DNA of 64,000 bases from Prunella strophiata (taxonomy: Eukaryota; Chordata; Aves; Passeriformes; Prunellidae). This document shows, piece after piece, positions 1-11,186 of the stretch. Within the stretch, counting starts at the first letter, position 1, and every line of letters begins with the position of its first letter. The DNA lies in contig JAZBQD010000013.1 of NCBI GenBank assembly GCA_036583965.1, positions 7,046,144 through 7,110,143 on the forward strand, given 5' to 3'. Below the pieces are notes generated by a model. That model was given only the letters and a program-made list of their open reading frames with translations. It made no database searches and was not told the origin of the DNA. A program made the translations under genes and the position numbers.

Positions 1-801
1 CTCTGCCCATCCATTTCCAAAATGGCACATTCACTAAATAGTTTCTTTGATTTGCAGAAACTTGGGAGATTCTGATTCTCAGAAATAACAAATTACATGT
101 TTCTGGTTTCTCAGGATTTTAAAATCCAGGACACTGTGGGATTTATTTCAGACACTCTTTAAGGACTGTGTAAACTTTGAGAATATGGATTTTGCATTCT
201 TCTCATGACAACCATATTCGCACAGCTGAAAATTAAAAATATGTTTAGAGTTATGTAACAGGAGCTTAAATAACAGGTGAAGTATTAGTAAGAATGAAAG
301 GAGATTCATAGGAATGTCAGGAATGCTCTAAATTCCTGGCTCTAAGCTCATATCAATATTAAGGACAAAAATTGTGATTTCAAATGCAATATCAGATCTT
401 ATAAAGTATGGAAGAGATGTTTGTCTATGGTTCATTCCCATGTCTGATCAACTCTGCTCATTCACAGGGCTGGTGACAGCAGTTTAATGTAGTCTCACCT
501 TCTGATGATGCCAATTTCACAGCTGTCTGGGTGTCTTGTTCTACTCCTAAAGCATGTTGTCCACCTGAAAAACATTTTTTATGTGAAATGCAAATCTCCT
601 TGGCTCCAATCCAGTTCCTGTGCTTCTTATTCTATTCAGCGCAGACACATGAGAACAGATTATTTCCTTTATTTTTCATTCTTTTTAATTCTTCCCTTAC
701 AGAGGACAAAGAGCACCACTTACTTCAGTCTTTTCTCCCAAACTGTGCATTTTTGAGACTTCTGATTCTCTTCGTGCTTGCTTCTGTATTTCTTTCAATA
801 G

Positions 802-891
802 GCTCCATCCCCCTTAAGTTTTATTTCCCCAGACAAAAACACCTGGAGCCTTCCAAGAGCCAAGCAGAGTGGAAGAATTCTGTTTTACACA
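802..891 (+). CDS. Possible internal exon of the unidentified left-hand gene
   Basis: A pyrimidine-rich acceptor ending TTTCAATAG at 801 is followed by 90 bases open in phase 0, ending at a GTGAAG donor (892). The translation is rich in Ser, Pro and Lys (it begins APSPLSFISPDKN), similar in character to the next exon. Both its ends are phase 0, matching the phase-0 acceptor of the next exon at 1233, so it would join without a frameshift. The donor is weak (A before GT), and another reading frame across the same bases is also open, so this exon is tentative. Confidence 0.4.
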
Positions 892-1232
892 GTGAAGTTT
901 ACGATTCTGATCTGTCAAATACTTCCAGTAAAATGAAGCTGTAGATATTTCATATATTTAGTGAGGGTTGTAGGACTATATCTTACATAACTGAAATTTC
1001 CCACTTCAGCTTTAAACCCGAAACTGGGGGAGCAAGGTAAAACTTTCCTCCAGGGAAGCCAGCGAGCTTCAGGCAGCACACTGGAAGAACAATGAGGAAA
1101 AATTGCATTCCTGAGTCCTCTGAGAGTGACTGAATCAATCAGTCTCTTGCACTAACAGCGTGTTAGTCCAAAGTGTTTTAAAAATGTTCTGATGAAAGAT
1201 GCCTATAAACGATCTTTATTTACTCTTTTCAG

Positions 1233-1478
1233 GACAAAAACCTGAAAAGAAGCGTGACAAGCCCGGCCTCTGTGTCTGACTGGCTGAGCTCCCACCCCAC
1301 AGCTGCAGGGGCAGAGGCTGCAGAGAAGGGGAACGTGCAGCTGGAGAATCCCTGTCCCAGGCAGCGCACCTGGAGCGCCCGCACCTTCCACGACTTCCTG
1401 GCTCCAATTCCACAGCTGCAGAAGAAATGGTGCAGCTGGAGCACCAACAGCCCCTTCACCAAGCTGGTTGACAGCAGT
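1233..1478 (+). CDS. Penultimate exon of an unidentified gene
   Basis: Acceptor TACTCTTTTCAG (to 1232) and a near-consensus donor GTAAGT (1479-1484) bound 246 bases, exactly 82 codons, open in phase 0. The translation begins DKNLKRSVTSPASVSDW and ends SPFTKLVDSS. It is rich in Ser, Pro and Thr, has several Trp, and carries no domain or membrane segment that I recognise. Both boundaries are in phase with the downstream exon at 2093. This supports a real spliced gene whose 5' part lies left of the window. I do not recognise the protein; the composition suggests a disordered region. Confidence 0.72.
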
Positions 1479-2092
1479 GTAAGTCCTGTAGGGAGGGGAG
1501 GATGTTGGGGTCTCAGCTCCAGTACTTCCCACTGTTCACTGGTGGAACACATTTTCCCCTCGGCCAGTGCCTCACCTCTCTGCCCTGCAGTGCAAACACA
1601 TCTCAGTCCATCTTCCTTGGTGTATGGGAAACTCTCTGGCCTAATTATATTGTAATTTCAGGCTTTCCTGAAATATTAAGCAGCTGTATTTTCCAGCAGT
1701 TGGCACCTGGTTAAGAAATTATCCCCAGTCCAGAAGAACACTAAAAAATGCCTTCAGACAAGATTATCTCATTGAGTGTTCTGACATGTGCTTTTTTCCC
1801 CTGGTTATGCCTTGAATTTATTATAATTGATGTATTATTATTGCACTGCAAGGAATCCGTAGGTGTGGCAGGGATATCTGGGTCTCACTGACTGTAGTCA
1901 TCAAACCAACAGCTTGTTACAAAGCTAATAAAGGATGCTTCTTCCTTTTTAAGGTAATAACATAGGTTTTTGCTAAAGAATGCATCTTACCTCTAAAATA
2001 ACCAGGAATTTTAACTTTTAGTTCTCTCAGGATTAAAGTTTCAAGAGCTGCTTTTCATGGCACATCTGCTAATTTTGTACTATTTTGTGCAG

Positions 2093-2830
2093 GGTTTTTC
2101 TACAGCTACAAGACCCCAAGGTGTGCCAACCAGAAAGGTAATCTCAGCCACTGAGATAGAGGGAGCATCAGAGACTGTTTACTCTGATTCATCTGCCAGT
2201 AATGCCTCATATCCCCTCACTCTGTCTGCACAGAGGCAGCGAAAGTTAACCTCCTGCAATTTGAAGAAATCCAGATTTGGGAACCCTTATTTTGGATTTT
2301 TAGCCAGTTCCCCTGACAGCAAACATATGAGGTCCTTGGATCCTTCAAGACATCTAGGAGCAGCATCTCCAGTTAACAGCCAAAGCCCCAAGAATCTTCT
2401 AGAGAGCTCCAACCCACTGAAAATCAACTTGGTCAACGGTTCAAAAACAAAGGAGCTTATGGTAGAAACAGATAAAAACAAACCAGTTTTTGTTATTTCT
2501 GAAGAAGGGGATGATCAGCAGCCTCTGGTCCTGGCAGAACACCTTAGTCAGTGTGGAGATCACCTGTCAGAGCAAAATGCTGTGTATGCTCCGGCCGTGC
2601 CAGAGAAGCAGCCGGTGGCTCTGCCTGCAGAGAGGAACAGCTCTGCCCCCTTCAGCCCCAGCCTGCCCCTTTGGGCAAAATCCCCCACGTCATACAGAGG
2701 CCATGGGAAGGCCCCCAGCTCCTCCAGGGACCAGCAGAGCTCAGCAGGTGGAGATGCCAACACCACTGAGCCCTCTCAGAACTGCGACACCCCCGCTGCT
2801 CCTACGCTGTGCCAAGCTTCAGTCCAGTGA
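2093..2830 (+). CDS. Terminal coding exon of an unidentified gene
   Basis: The exon follows a strong acceptor (TATTTTGTGCAG, to 2092) and is open in phase 0 for 245 codons to a TGA at 2828-2830. The product is polar and probably disordered: a Ser/Thr-rich start (GFSTATRPQGV), a basic patch (RQRKLTSCNLKKSR), then Ser, Pro, Gln and acidic runs (ISEEGDDQQP), ending TLCQASVQ. No zinc finger, coiled coil, signal peptide or membrane helix is visible. An open frame inside the upstream intron could start at 2057, but the splice join to the 1233-1478 exon fits phase and composition better. The gene is convergent with CHFR. In human the 3' neighbour of CHFR is GOLGA3, and this sequence does not look like GOLGA3, so the local order seems to differ. 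Confidence 0.75.
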   Translation, partial: GFSTATRPQGVPTRKVISATEIEGASETVYSDSSASNASYPLTLSAQRQRKLTSCNLKKSRFGNPYFGFLASSPDSKHMRSLDPSRHLGAASPVNSQSPKNLLESSNPLKINLVNGSKTKELMVETDKNKPVFVISEEGDDQQPLVLAEHLSQCGDHLSEQNAVYAPAVPEKQPVALPAERNSSAPFSPSLPLWAKSPTSYRGHGKAPSSSRDQQSSAGGDANTTEPSQNCDTPAAPTLCQASVQ

Positions 2831-4733
2831 TGCCCTCGGAAAGATTGAACATCAGTTCCCAAACCCAGAGGGAACAGGGACACGAGCAGAGCAGAAGCTG
2901 TGCCGAGCACTTGAGTGTGGCAGTCACATGTGGCAGCTTTGTTGAGAGCAGTCTTTGCTTCCCACACGTTGGGACTGAGATTACAAGGATACAAACCACA
3001 GCACAAATGCCATCTCCCCCTCAGCTCACTAACCTCATCTCTCTTCTCCTGCATGACACTTGGACGTTGTTTGTACAAGAAAGCATCCTCTGAAAAGGTA
3101 CTTCAGACTGCAGAACCCCTTTTCTGGGATGGGAATGAAAGTCACCTGGGGTGGTGACACCGTGGTTTGTATCTGAAATGTAAATCAGTCCCCTGTCCCT
3201 GTGGCATCACTTGAGTCTTTCTGTTGGGAGCTCTGAGTTAGCTTCTGTTTATAGCTCTGCCTGTACAATCCAAGCCTTGCCAAGCCAAGGGTAAGAATTC
3301 AATCATGCATGTTTGCATACAGTTTTGTAAACTTCATTTTAAGTATTTCATAATTTCTGCAGTCTAGCACAAAGCTTACCAAGCATTAGCAACTCTAATA
3401 TTAAAGAGCAAGATTATCTCATCTCCTAACTCTTTAGAGAAGTGTACAGACAAGCTGAGCAACCCAATACCAGATGCTTGTTCTATTAAAGTCTGATGTA
3501 GCTTTATCTTTGTTAGGTCTACATAGGCTTAGAACACCTCAGTCCACTACATTAAATGACTCCTCATGGCAACAGGAGCATGTGTACAAAAACACTGAAA
3601 TACTAGGAATAGTCTTCAGCATCCAACACTTGGATATTTGCAGCTGCTCTGATCCTATATTCACCAGCTATTTATTGCTGGTAACGCACATTGACTAGAG
3701 AACTATTCCCCTTCCTTTAGCAGGCAAGACTTGAAAGACAAAATTAAGGTGGGGCAAACTTGGAGTGCTCAGTTTCTTTAGAAGTTAACCCTACATGGCC
3801 ATGCCTCCCTGAGTACAAATCCAGGGCATTCAATGGAACACTGAACCAAAGGGAAGCCTGCTAGTCCTATTGCCTTTAATAACCCCATCAGTATTTTAAT
3901 TGCCTCCTGGTGATACTTTCCTGTCTTTGCAAGAGACTCCTGCATGTTTGTCCCACAATTCAGAATTGTTTTTCTTAAATAAAACAATTCCCTTGGAAGC
4001 TGCATTTTGCAGCTGAGACAGCACATTGTTTTAAAGCAATAGTATGTCATAAAACAGGTGTCAGAAAGCAATCTTCTGCACAAGTCTTCCCCTGTATTAG
4101 CTGCAGTGTGCATCCAGTTATCTTAATCCTTCTCTGTGAAGGCATTTAAGACTGATTGCTGAAATATTTAACTGAATTATTTATGGTTTCACCTGCTGTT
4201 ACAGCTTCCATTTGCCACCATTAATGTCTGAGATATGCAACACAAGACTATAGGTTTTGCCTTATATTTTCTCTGTGTGTTTACATGTCTACCTAGACAT
4301 AGAAGCTGTGCAGCTGGTAGCAGTGGAAGCAAAAACACTTTTGCCCTTTAGCAGTTGACTCAAACATGAACAGCAAACAAGTCTCTGCATTTATTATTTC
4401 CAGACTGTGTTCAGTGCCAAAGTCTGGCTCCATGTTGGTTGGTTCTTTTTTGGTGGGTATTTTTTGTTGTTGTTGTTGTTGTTTTAAATTAATGCTACTT
4501 GATTCAAAGGGAAGAGATTAATATATTTATGGTTTTAAAAATATTTAGAAGTCTTCAGTGCTCTAACAATAACTTCCACTGCATTAAATTCATATACATC
4601 ATAATTTAATGTTCTGTTACTTACTACGTTTCTAAAGTTTGAAATACTAAAATCTACTTTTGAAAAGTACTTGTGTTCAATTATTGACAGTAGTTACATT
4701 TGAAGGGCTGGAAAAAGTGGCTTTTTCAATAAA
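2831..4733 (+). other. Probable 3' UTR of the left-hand gene
   Basis: The sequence after the TGA at 2830 has no further coding signal. Candidate polyadenylation signals are ATTAAA at 3400-3405 and 3485-3490, and AATAAA at 3978-3983 and 4728-4733. I cannot tell which is used. A short TTG microsatellite lies at about 4468-4485. Confidence 0.4.
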
Positions 4734-7700
4734 AGCATGTTTAACTACTCATTTCTACAGGTGTAACAACACTTAATTTGTTTTGCTGAAAGCCTGAGTT
4801 GTGCCTCAGAGCACCAGGAGAGCGTGTGGGGTGCCCCAGTGGTGGTAGAAAAGCAGAAAACCAAACACTTCTTTTTACATCCTTCCCAATTTCTCCAAGA
4901 CTGAAGATGAGGTGGTTGTTTACACTGACCTCCTCCAGTACTGTTGTGTAACCAAAGACCAGACTTTGCTCACCAGGTTTGTGACTGCTGCCACAGGAGG
5001 TTTCTGTGGGAGTTTGTGTTTCCTTTCAGATCCATCAGTGCCTGCTGCAGCAGCACATGGGCAATTATTTACAGGACTGCACCAGACACCCTGGCTGCAG
5101 CATGAACTGTACACACACATCTATATATATGTATATATACACACACATATATATATATATATATATATGTGGTGAGAGGCCCTGCTCCTGATGAACAGGC
5201 AATATTGAACAGTGCTGCCTATTCTCTGAACAGAGGTGGCTGATTCACCAACTATTTAAAGGTGATGCCTTCTGGCACTAGAAGATGCTGAAGCCCAGTG
5301 CCTGCAGGTACCTCAGGGGAGACTTCAGTTCCTGACCTGCCTTTTGACCTTTTTTTTGTTTGAATGGGGGTTTTTGGAATTTTCTTTTTTAGGCAGATCA
5401 CTAAAATTAACTGCTAAAAAGGTATTTGTGTTAAATTTTGTACCTTCAAAGAATGTATAAAATATTTTTCTCCTCTTACAGCTAAAGCAACTGTTTTTTT
5501 GTTTTTTTGTTTTTTTTTTTTTTTTTTTCCCCCAGGAACACAAACAGCTTCTACCTAAACTCTTCAAAAAAGTCACAGTGCAGAGTTAAGAAATTCTGAA
5601 AGCTCTGGGTGGAATAAAGCGCTTTAATACTCTCAGCTGTAAATATTGACTAGGATTAGTTTTTAAATAGTATTACTTATGGCATTTATTTTGTTCCTAA
5701 CAGCTATTATTACTTTGGAGAGCTATGCTGCCACTTTTAATGACAGAAAACCTCATCCCTCATGCATGGGCTTGGATTCAGTTTTGCCCTTGTGCAGTGC
5801 AGGGTTTGCTGTGTGATTCTGTGCTCTGTAACCAAGCAGCAAATGTGATAAGGACTCCAAACACTCAAGAGGGGGGAAAAAAATCATTCCAATCACAATT
5901 GCATAGGGGGAAAATGTAAAAAAACCATTATGGAGCTAGCAAAGAGAAGTATTCTATTCAACATAACTGAGTAATATTCACCTTTATTCTTTTAAAAATG
6001 AATTATTCTGGAATATACTAGTCAAACCCTCTAGCCAATGTGTTAGGTAGACTAAATAGGACAAAAATGTGTGGGCATTCTCTATTTTATCACTGTACAA
6101 ACAGAGCTTCAAAGTAAAAGCTTGAAGCTATACAAGCTGACAAGAATCTGGTGTGCTGAGGTTCTTACTGTCAGGTACTTGAACTGGTTGGGAATGGAGG
6201 CTCAAAGAGAAAACAACAGATTTAACATCCAGGTAATGCATCCTAACTTGGAAGATTCAGAATAGCATTTAGCAAGAAAAATCCACTTATAACTTAGCAG
6301 CAAAACATGAAATGAGATTTCCTTTCAGAACTCTAACTTTTTGTTAAGAGCAGTTGGTTGCAACTCTTTCTACTCAGAACTGTTTTGTTGGGGTTTTTTT
6401 CCCCCCTCAGGAGGGCGGCACATGAGCCCTAAAAAACCACATTTAACTCAAACAGTCCAGTCAGTAGATTTTATTCTAAACAATTAAAGATTAATTTGAA
6501 TTGCAAGGGAAAAGAAAAGGTAAGTCCTAAGCCAACACTTACCTAATGAAAGCAAGTGAAACTCAGCAGCACTGAAAAGAATACCCAACAGAGACTAAAT
6601 ACAGCTTCAACATATATTCATGGTCTGTCTAGAAGTGTCTTTGATGTTAAACCTCATATGGCACACTTAGCATTTTTTATAATTCATTTCCTATGGAAAC
6701 TAATGAGCTTAAGGGTGAAATTACCTCATTGAAAGTCAAAATGGAAGTGTGAAGAAAAGGAGGATGACCTGGAAAGCAGATTTAGAAGCAATCTTTGCAT
6801 ATTAAGCATTGCTGTGGGAAATAGTATAATTAGTTTTCTTCAGAACTTATTCCTTGGAATTGTATAAGTGGTATTTCAGCTCCCAAACATCATGCAGAAA
6901 GAATGTTAGATAAAATAGGTGGAAAAAATGCAAAATCCTCACATGTTCTTCTTAAAATCAAGATGTTTTTTCCTAACTTTCAGTGACTGTTGACTTATTT
7001 TTAAGAGGGCAGACCATAAAAAATAAGGCTTCCTCTCCAGCAGACTTCTAAGGGTCCATAAGAAACCAGATTCTCAGAGCATAATTTGGAATTAGCATTC
7101 ACTTCCCAAATTCCTAACTCCTTTTACTTGAATCAACTTATTTCCCTAAGCTCTTGCTGCAGGCTAAGCTATCTGCCCTACACAGTTCTACTGAAGACTA
7201 GAAATTGATACCAAATGCATGTATTTTGTTTGCTGAATGAAAGAGCTAAAGATTAACCTTGGACTGCCAAATACCAAGTTTTTCCTGTTAAATACAATGA
7301 AAACAGTTTCAGAGCTTAAGCAGAAATTATCCTGTAGAGTTCAAGTACCTGGTCACTCCAAGGGCTCTAGGAGCTGCCAGTGGCCATACATTTGTTCCCC
7401 TCAGTCCCACCAACATTTTTCTTTCTTCTTTATGGAGAAAGTGCTTGGAAGAGCTTTGGCTGTGCCAGACCTGATCTCTTAATAGTGCATAAATCCCAAA
7501 CCAGCAGCTTCCTCAAACTTAATTAGTTACAAGTCATTTGTTTACATAATGGAGTATAAAACATTTAAACCCACCACTGCAAGTGCAGGGCCAGCCAAAA
7601 TTACCAGTTTTAAAGGCTATCAGCTCATCTTTCTGGTGCATGGAACGACACTGTGTTTTCACTTTTACAATACTTGCCTGAGTTTGAGTTTCACTTAAAT

Positions 7701-8850
7701 TTAGCCTGACAGCTGGTTTAAGAACAGCAACAAAGATTAGCTACAACATTAAGGGTATCCAGCTTCAAGTACTGGCAATGGCAGCAGCACAAAAATCCTG
7801 GGATGCTAAACTGCAACTTGAAGCTTAACAACTCTGGCACTGCTGTCTTCCACCTCAGATATAACAGTGCAGGCAAGTCCTCCTATTTACTCAGCAAGGC
7901 TGAAGTTCTGTTCAGAAAAAGTTGTACTAACAGTAGTTACTAGTAGTTAGTTTATAACTTATAAAATTAATTTGTACTAAAGATGAACACAATACCACAG
8001 TAATTTCATCCAGGCTGCTGTTAAATCAGGAGGTAAAATACTTGTCACTTCGATGTTTATGGTGTTGCAAGAAACTAAAATAGTAACTACTTTTTTAAAA
8101 AGTAGCAAACTTTTTAATTTGTAAGCATCTTGAAGCCCTCTTACTTCTATTTAATAACTGTTTTGCTCATACTGTTTATTATACATCCTGTAGGGATACT
8201 GATGATCCTTTGCAGTATCATCTGACACTTTTAAAGAAGTTTGAGAATGACATAAAAACTCATGTCAATTTCAGTTACTACAAGTTCAGGGATGGTAATT
8301 GCTTGTAAAATCTCAACATTCAAATAATTAACAGCTTCACTGAGTATCAGCAAGTTTTGCATACATCCATTTCTGTGGTGACAGTACATGCCACAGAAGA
8401 AAACACAAACAGACAAGTTCAGTAGCTTTTTTTTTTTTGCTTTTTTTAATTAATAACTTCTTAGTTCAGGAAAAAAAAAAATAAACCACAAAAGAGAACT
8501 GGAAGAACTACTCTCCACCTTCTTTATAAAAGAACTTTTCTCAAAGAGACTATATACCTTGTTCACCACTATGTCAAATCCTATCATAATCACCTCAGTT
8601 TCCACATCTATTCTACCACATTTCATGCTCAGCTTCCAAACATCTCTTATAAAGGAGGTGGGGATGTGCTTTAGACAGGTTAAAAATATGCTGCACCTTT
8701 AAAGTATTTAAACAATTACACCAAGCATAGTTCATACATTTATCACATTAACTATCACCTGGTAACCATACATTTAAAAAGGTCTAATGTAGAGTATGTA
8801 ATACCCATGACAGATACTCTTACTTACTTAAGAGCATATAAAGATCAGGA
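4734..8850. other. Intergenic sequence between convergent genes
   Basis: AT-rich sequence with the CA/TA microsatellite at 5110-5168, a T-rich tract at about 5501-5528 and A/T homopolymers. No splice-bounded coding exon, RNA gene or recognisable transposon was found on either strand. The short open frames here have no supporting features. Confidence 0.5.
5110..5168. repeat. CA/TA compound microsatellite
   Basis: Alternating pyrimidine-purine tract of (AC)n, (TA)n, a GT step, (AC)n and then a longer (TA)n run. It lies between the two convergent genes and has no visible coding role. Confidence 0.9.
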
Positions 8851-11143
8851 TTTATTCACCCTCCCCATCTGCAAATCAATTTCTGATCTCTTCCTGGTAC
8901 AATATAAATGACAAAAAAAATCCCTTCATTCCATTGCACTACTGCAACCCTATATGCATAGAAAGGCAGATTAATTACCTGTGACAGGGAAAAGGAAGAG
9001 AGGTTTATAAAAAGAATTTCAAGAACATCTACTGCACAGGTATTTAGATGTTAAGCACGTGAGTTCTGCTGTTTGGGTTTTTTCCCCCAATTTTTTTTTT
9101 TTCTTATGGTCACACAATACACCCCTACACAAACATAACTTGAGTAAGTGCAAGTTACTCCTGACCAACAAAAACTTCAGCACAAGAGGCTTGAACACCA
9201 GCACAGTGACAAGGCTGTGCTGAAGCCCATCTGGGGTGTGGGAGTGGTGAATGAGAATGTAAAGCACATTTCCGCATATAATGTGCAAAGGCTTGATCTC
9301 CACAACTGCACTCAATTTGCTACATGCACAGCCAGAGATGAAATGAGATCAAAACCAGCTGGGAATGGTTGTCCTGAGAAGATACAATAACCATTAAAAA
9401 ATCTAAACATAAAATACAAATACAGAAGCAACAGAACATTGTTAATAATACTAAAAGACAGAAGCACACTGTTGTTGTTAAAAGAAGTTTCAAGTAATAT
9501 TCCAGATCCAATTTCAATCCTACTCACAGGAGAAAATGCCCAGAGATTAGGAAAAGAAGTCCACACCAAAGTGTACTTTTAATAGCATAAGGGCATGGTC
9601 AACAGACCCATCCTTACGACAGCTATTTTCAAAAATAAAACATCTAAACAGAAAGACATCATTCTAATTAGCATTCATATTAAGATGTGCATTACTGGAA
9701 ATAGTTGTTTAATTCACTGCAACCAGTAGACACGATGTGCTGCATCATTTGTGCTCCATTATATCACAAGATACTGTGTGTACAATTTTTAACATCCAAG
9801 TATAAATCCTGCTCATAAAATAAGGCATACTCAAAAACAACATGGTCTCTACAGAGGTAACTTTGTATGCTTTCTTCTTATTCTGCTTCAGTCTTCTAGG
9901 TATGATGGAAACAAAATTGGTCCCAGTCGAGGTTTGTCAACATTAGCAACCAGATTATGATCATATCAATTTGTAGGGAAGGGGGAAAGTTGGGATTTCT
10001 TTATTTTTAATGACACTTGGGACATCTCCTGAATGAGACCTGCAGAAGGCATGAAAATAAAATCTACATTTCCTATGTCAGTGACACCAGTGTGCCCCTT
10101 CATGATCCCTATAGCTATCCCTATCCAGAAATACCTCCATATTGCTACAATTTGTCCAAATTCACTCATTTTCTGTAAGATTGATCCTTCCAGTAAAGCT
10201 GCTATATTCCGTTTTAAATTAGTTTTTTCTACATTTTCACCAGTGTATGCATGCTAGAGAACAGCTGCATTGCAGAGGTACATATTTAGCACATGGTATC
10301 AAACCAAAAAAGAAATACAAAAAAAATGAACCAGTGTGTCCTACTGGCTGCTCTATGTCAAAAGCACTGTTTGGTCTTCTGATATAAAACACTACAGAAG
10401 TAATATTAGCAGATGTCTGTTCTACTTCAAGTATTACCCCAACTTTAAATGTGATCTTCAAATTTTTGTGCAATTCTTTTTGTAATTTCACGTGAATAAA
10501 AACACCAACATGTCTAAACTAAGAAAGGAAACTGTATTACCTCCACTGTAACACTGCACATATGGTAGAAGCTTTAAGCTGAAACAGCTGTTTATTGGAT
10601 GGATTTTTTTTTAAAAGGAATATTAATGTGGTTTCTAGCCCAAATGCAATGGGTAGCAACAAAATATTGGACTACCGCAAAATGCAGTTACAAATATACA
10701 CTGACAATCACCTTTTAAATATTAATGGCTCTTGAAATACCCATCAGATACTTTCACAAAACTTCTCTATTTTAAGTCTAACGATTTTTCTTAGTTTCTT
10801 CACAAGTAGTGCAAATACACTCCTTATTCTTAGGTCATCCCAAGATATGGCTGGTTTTTGTGAGTGCGATTTGTTTTGTGTTCTTCACTGAAGTGACAGA
10901 GGGACACTGTAGTCATGAGCATGGAATGCAATGCTTGCTGGACTACCTTGGGGAAAAAAAAAAAAAAATCTACCTTATTCATGTACAGCTGTAAAATTCT
11001 ACAAATTAAAAATTTCACATCAGGTCAGCTGATGCAAAAGTTAATCTTCCCTGCTATAGGGGAACTGAGCAGATCCCCTGAAACCTTAAACTGTACAAGC
11101 AGTGTTAACAGGTTTTTGTCCCCTCTCTACAGACTACAGGTTT
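8851..11143 (-). other. CHFR: CHFR 3' UTR and 3' flank
   Basis: This is the region downstream of the CHFR stop codon on the minus strand. Reverse-complement AATAAA signals occur at 10591-10596, 10000-10005 and 8851-8856, giving possible 3' UTRs of about 0.55, 1.1 and 2.3 kb. The one in use cannot be told from sequence alone. Short open frames on both strands between 9966 and 10491 look like chance. Confidence 0.45.
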
Positions 11144-11186
11144 TCAGTTCTTGAATCGTGTTTGCTCACAAATGTGATTGAATTTC
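11144..11186 (-). CDS. CHFR: CHFR terminal coding exon 17
   Basis: 43 coding bases encoding KFNHICEQTRFKN and TGA (11146-11144), identical to the human C-terminus. It completes the PBZ finger with H668. The acceptor is TTCTTTTAG. Confidence 0.96.

Noticed and set aside
9966..10491. Open frames on both strands downstream of the CHFR stop, one with a faint likeness to a DRAM/TMEM150-type membrane protein
   Set aside because: The likeness needs frame changes over a short stretch, and no neighbouring exon supports it. It is better explained as CHFR 3' UTR or flank.
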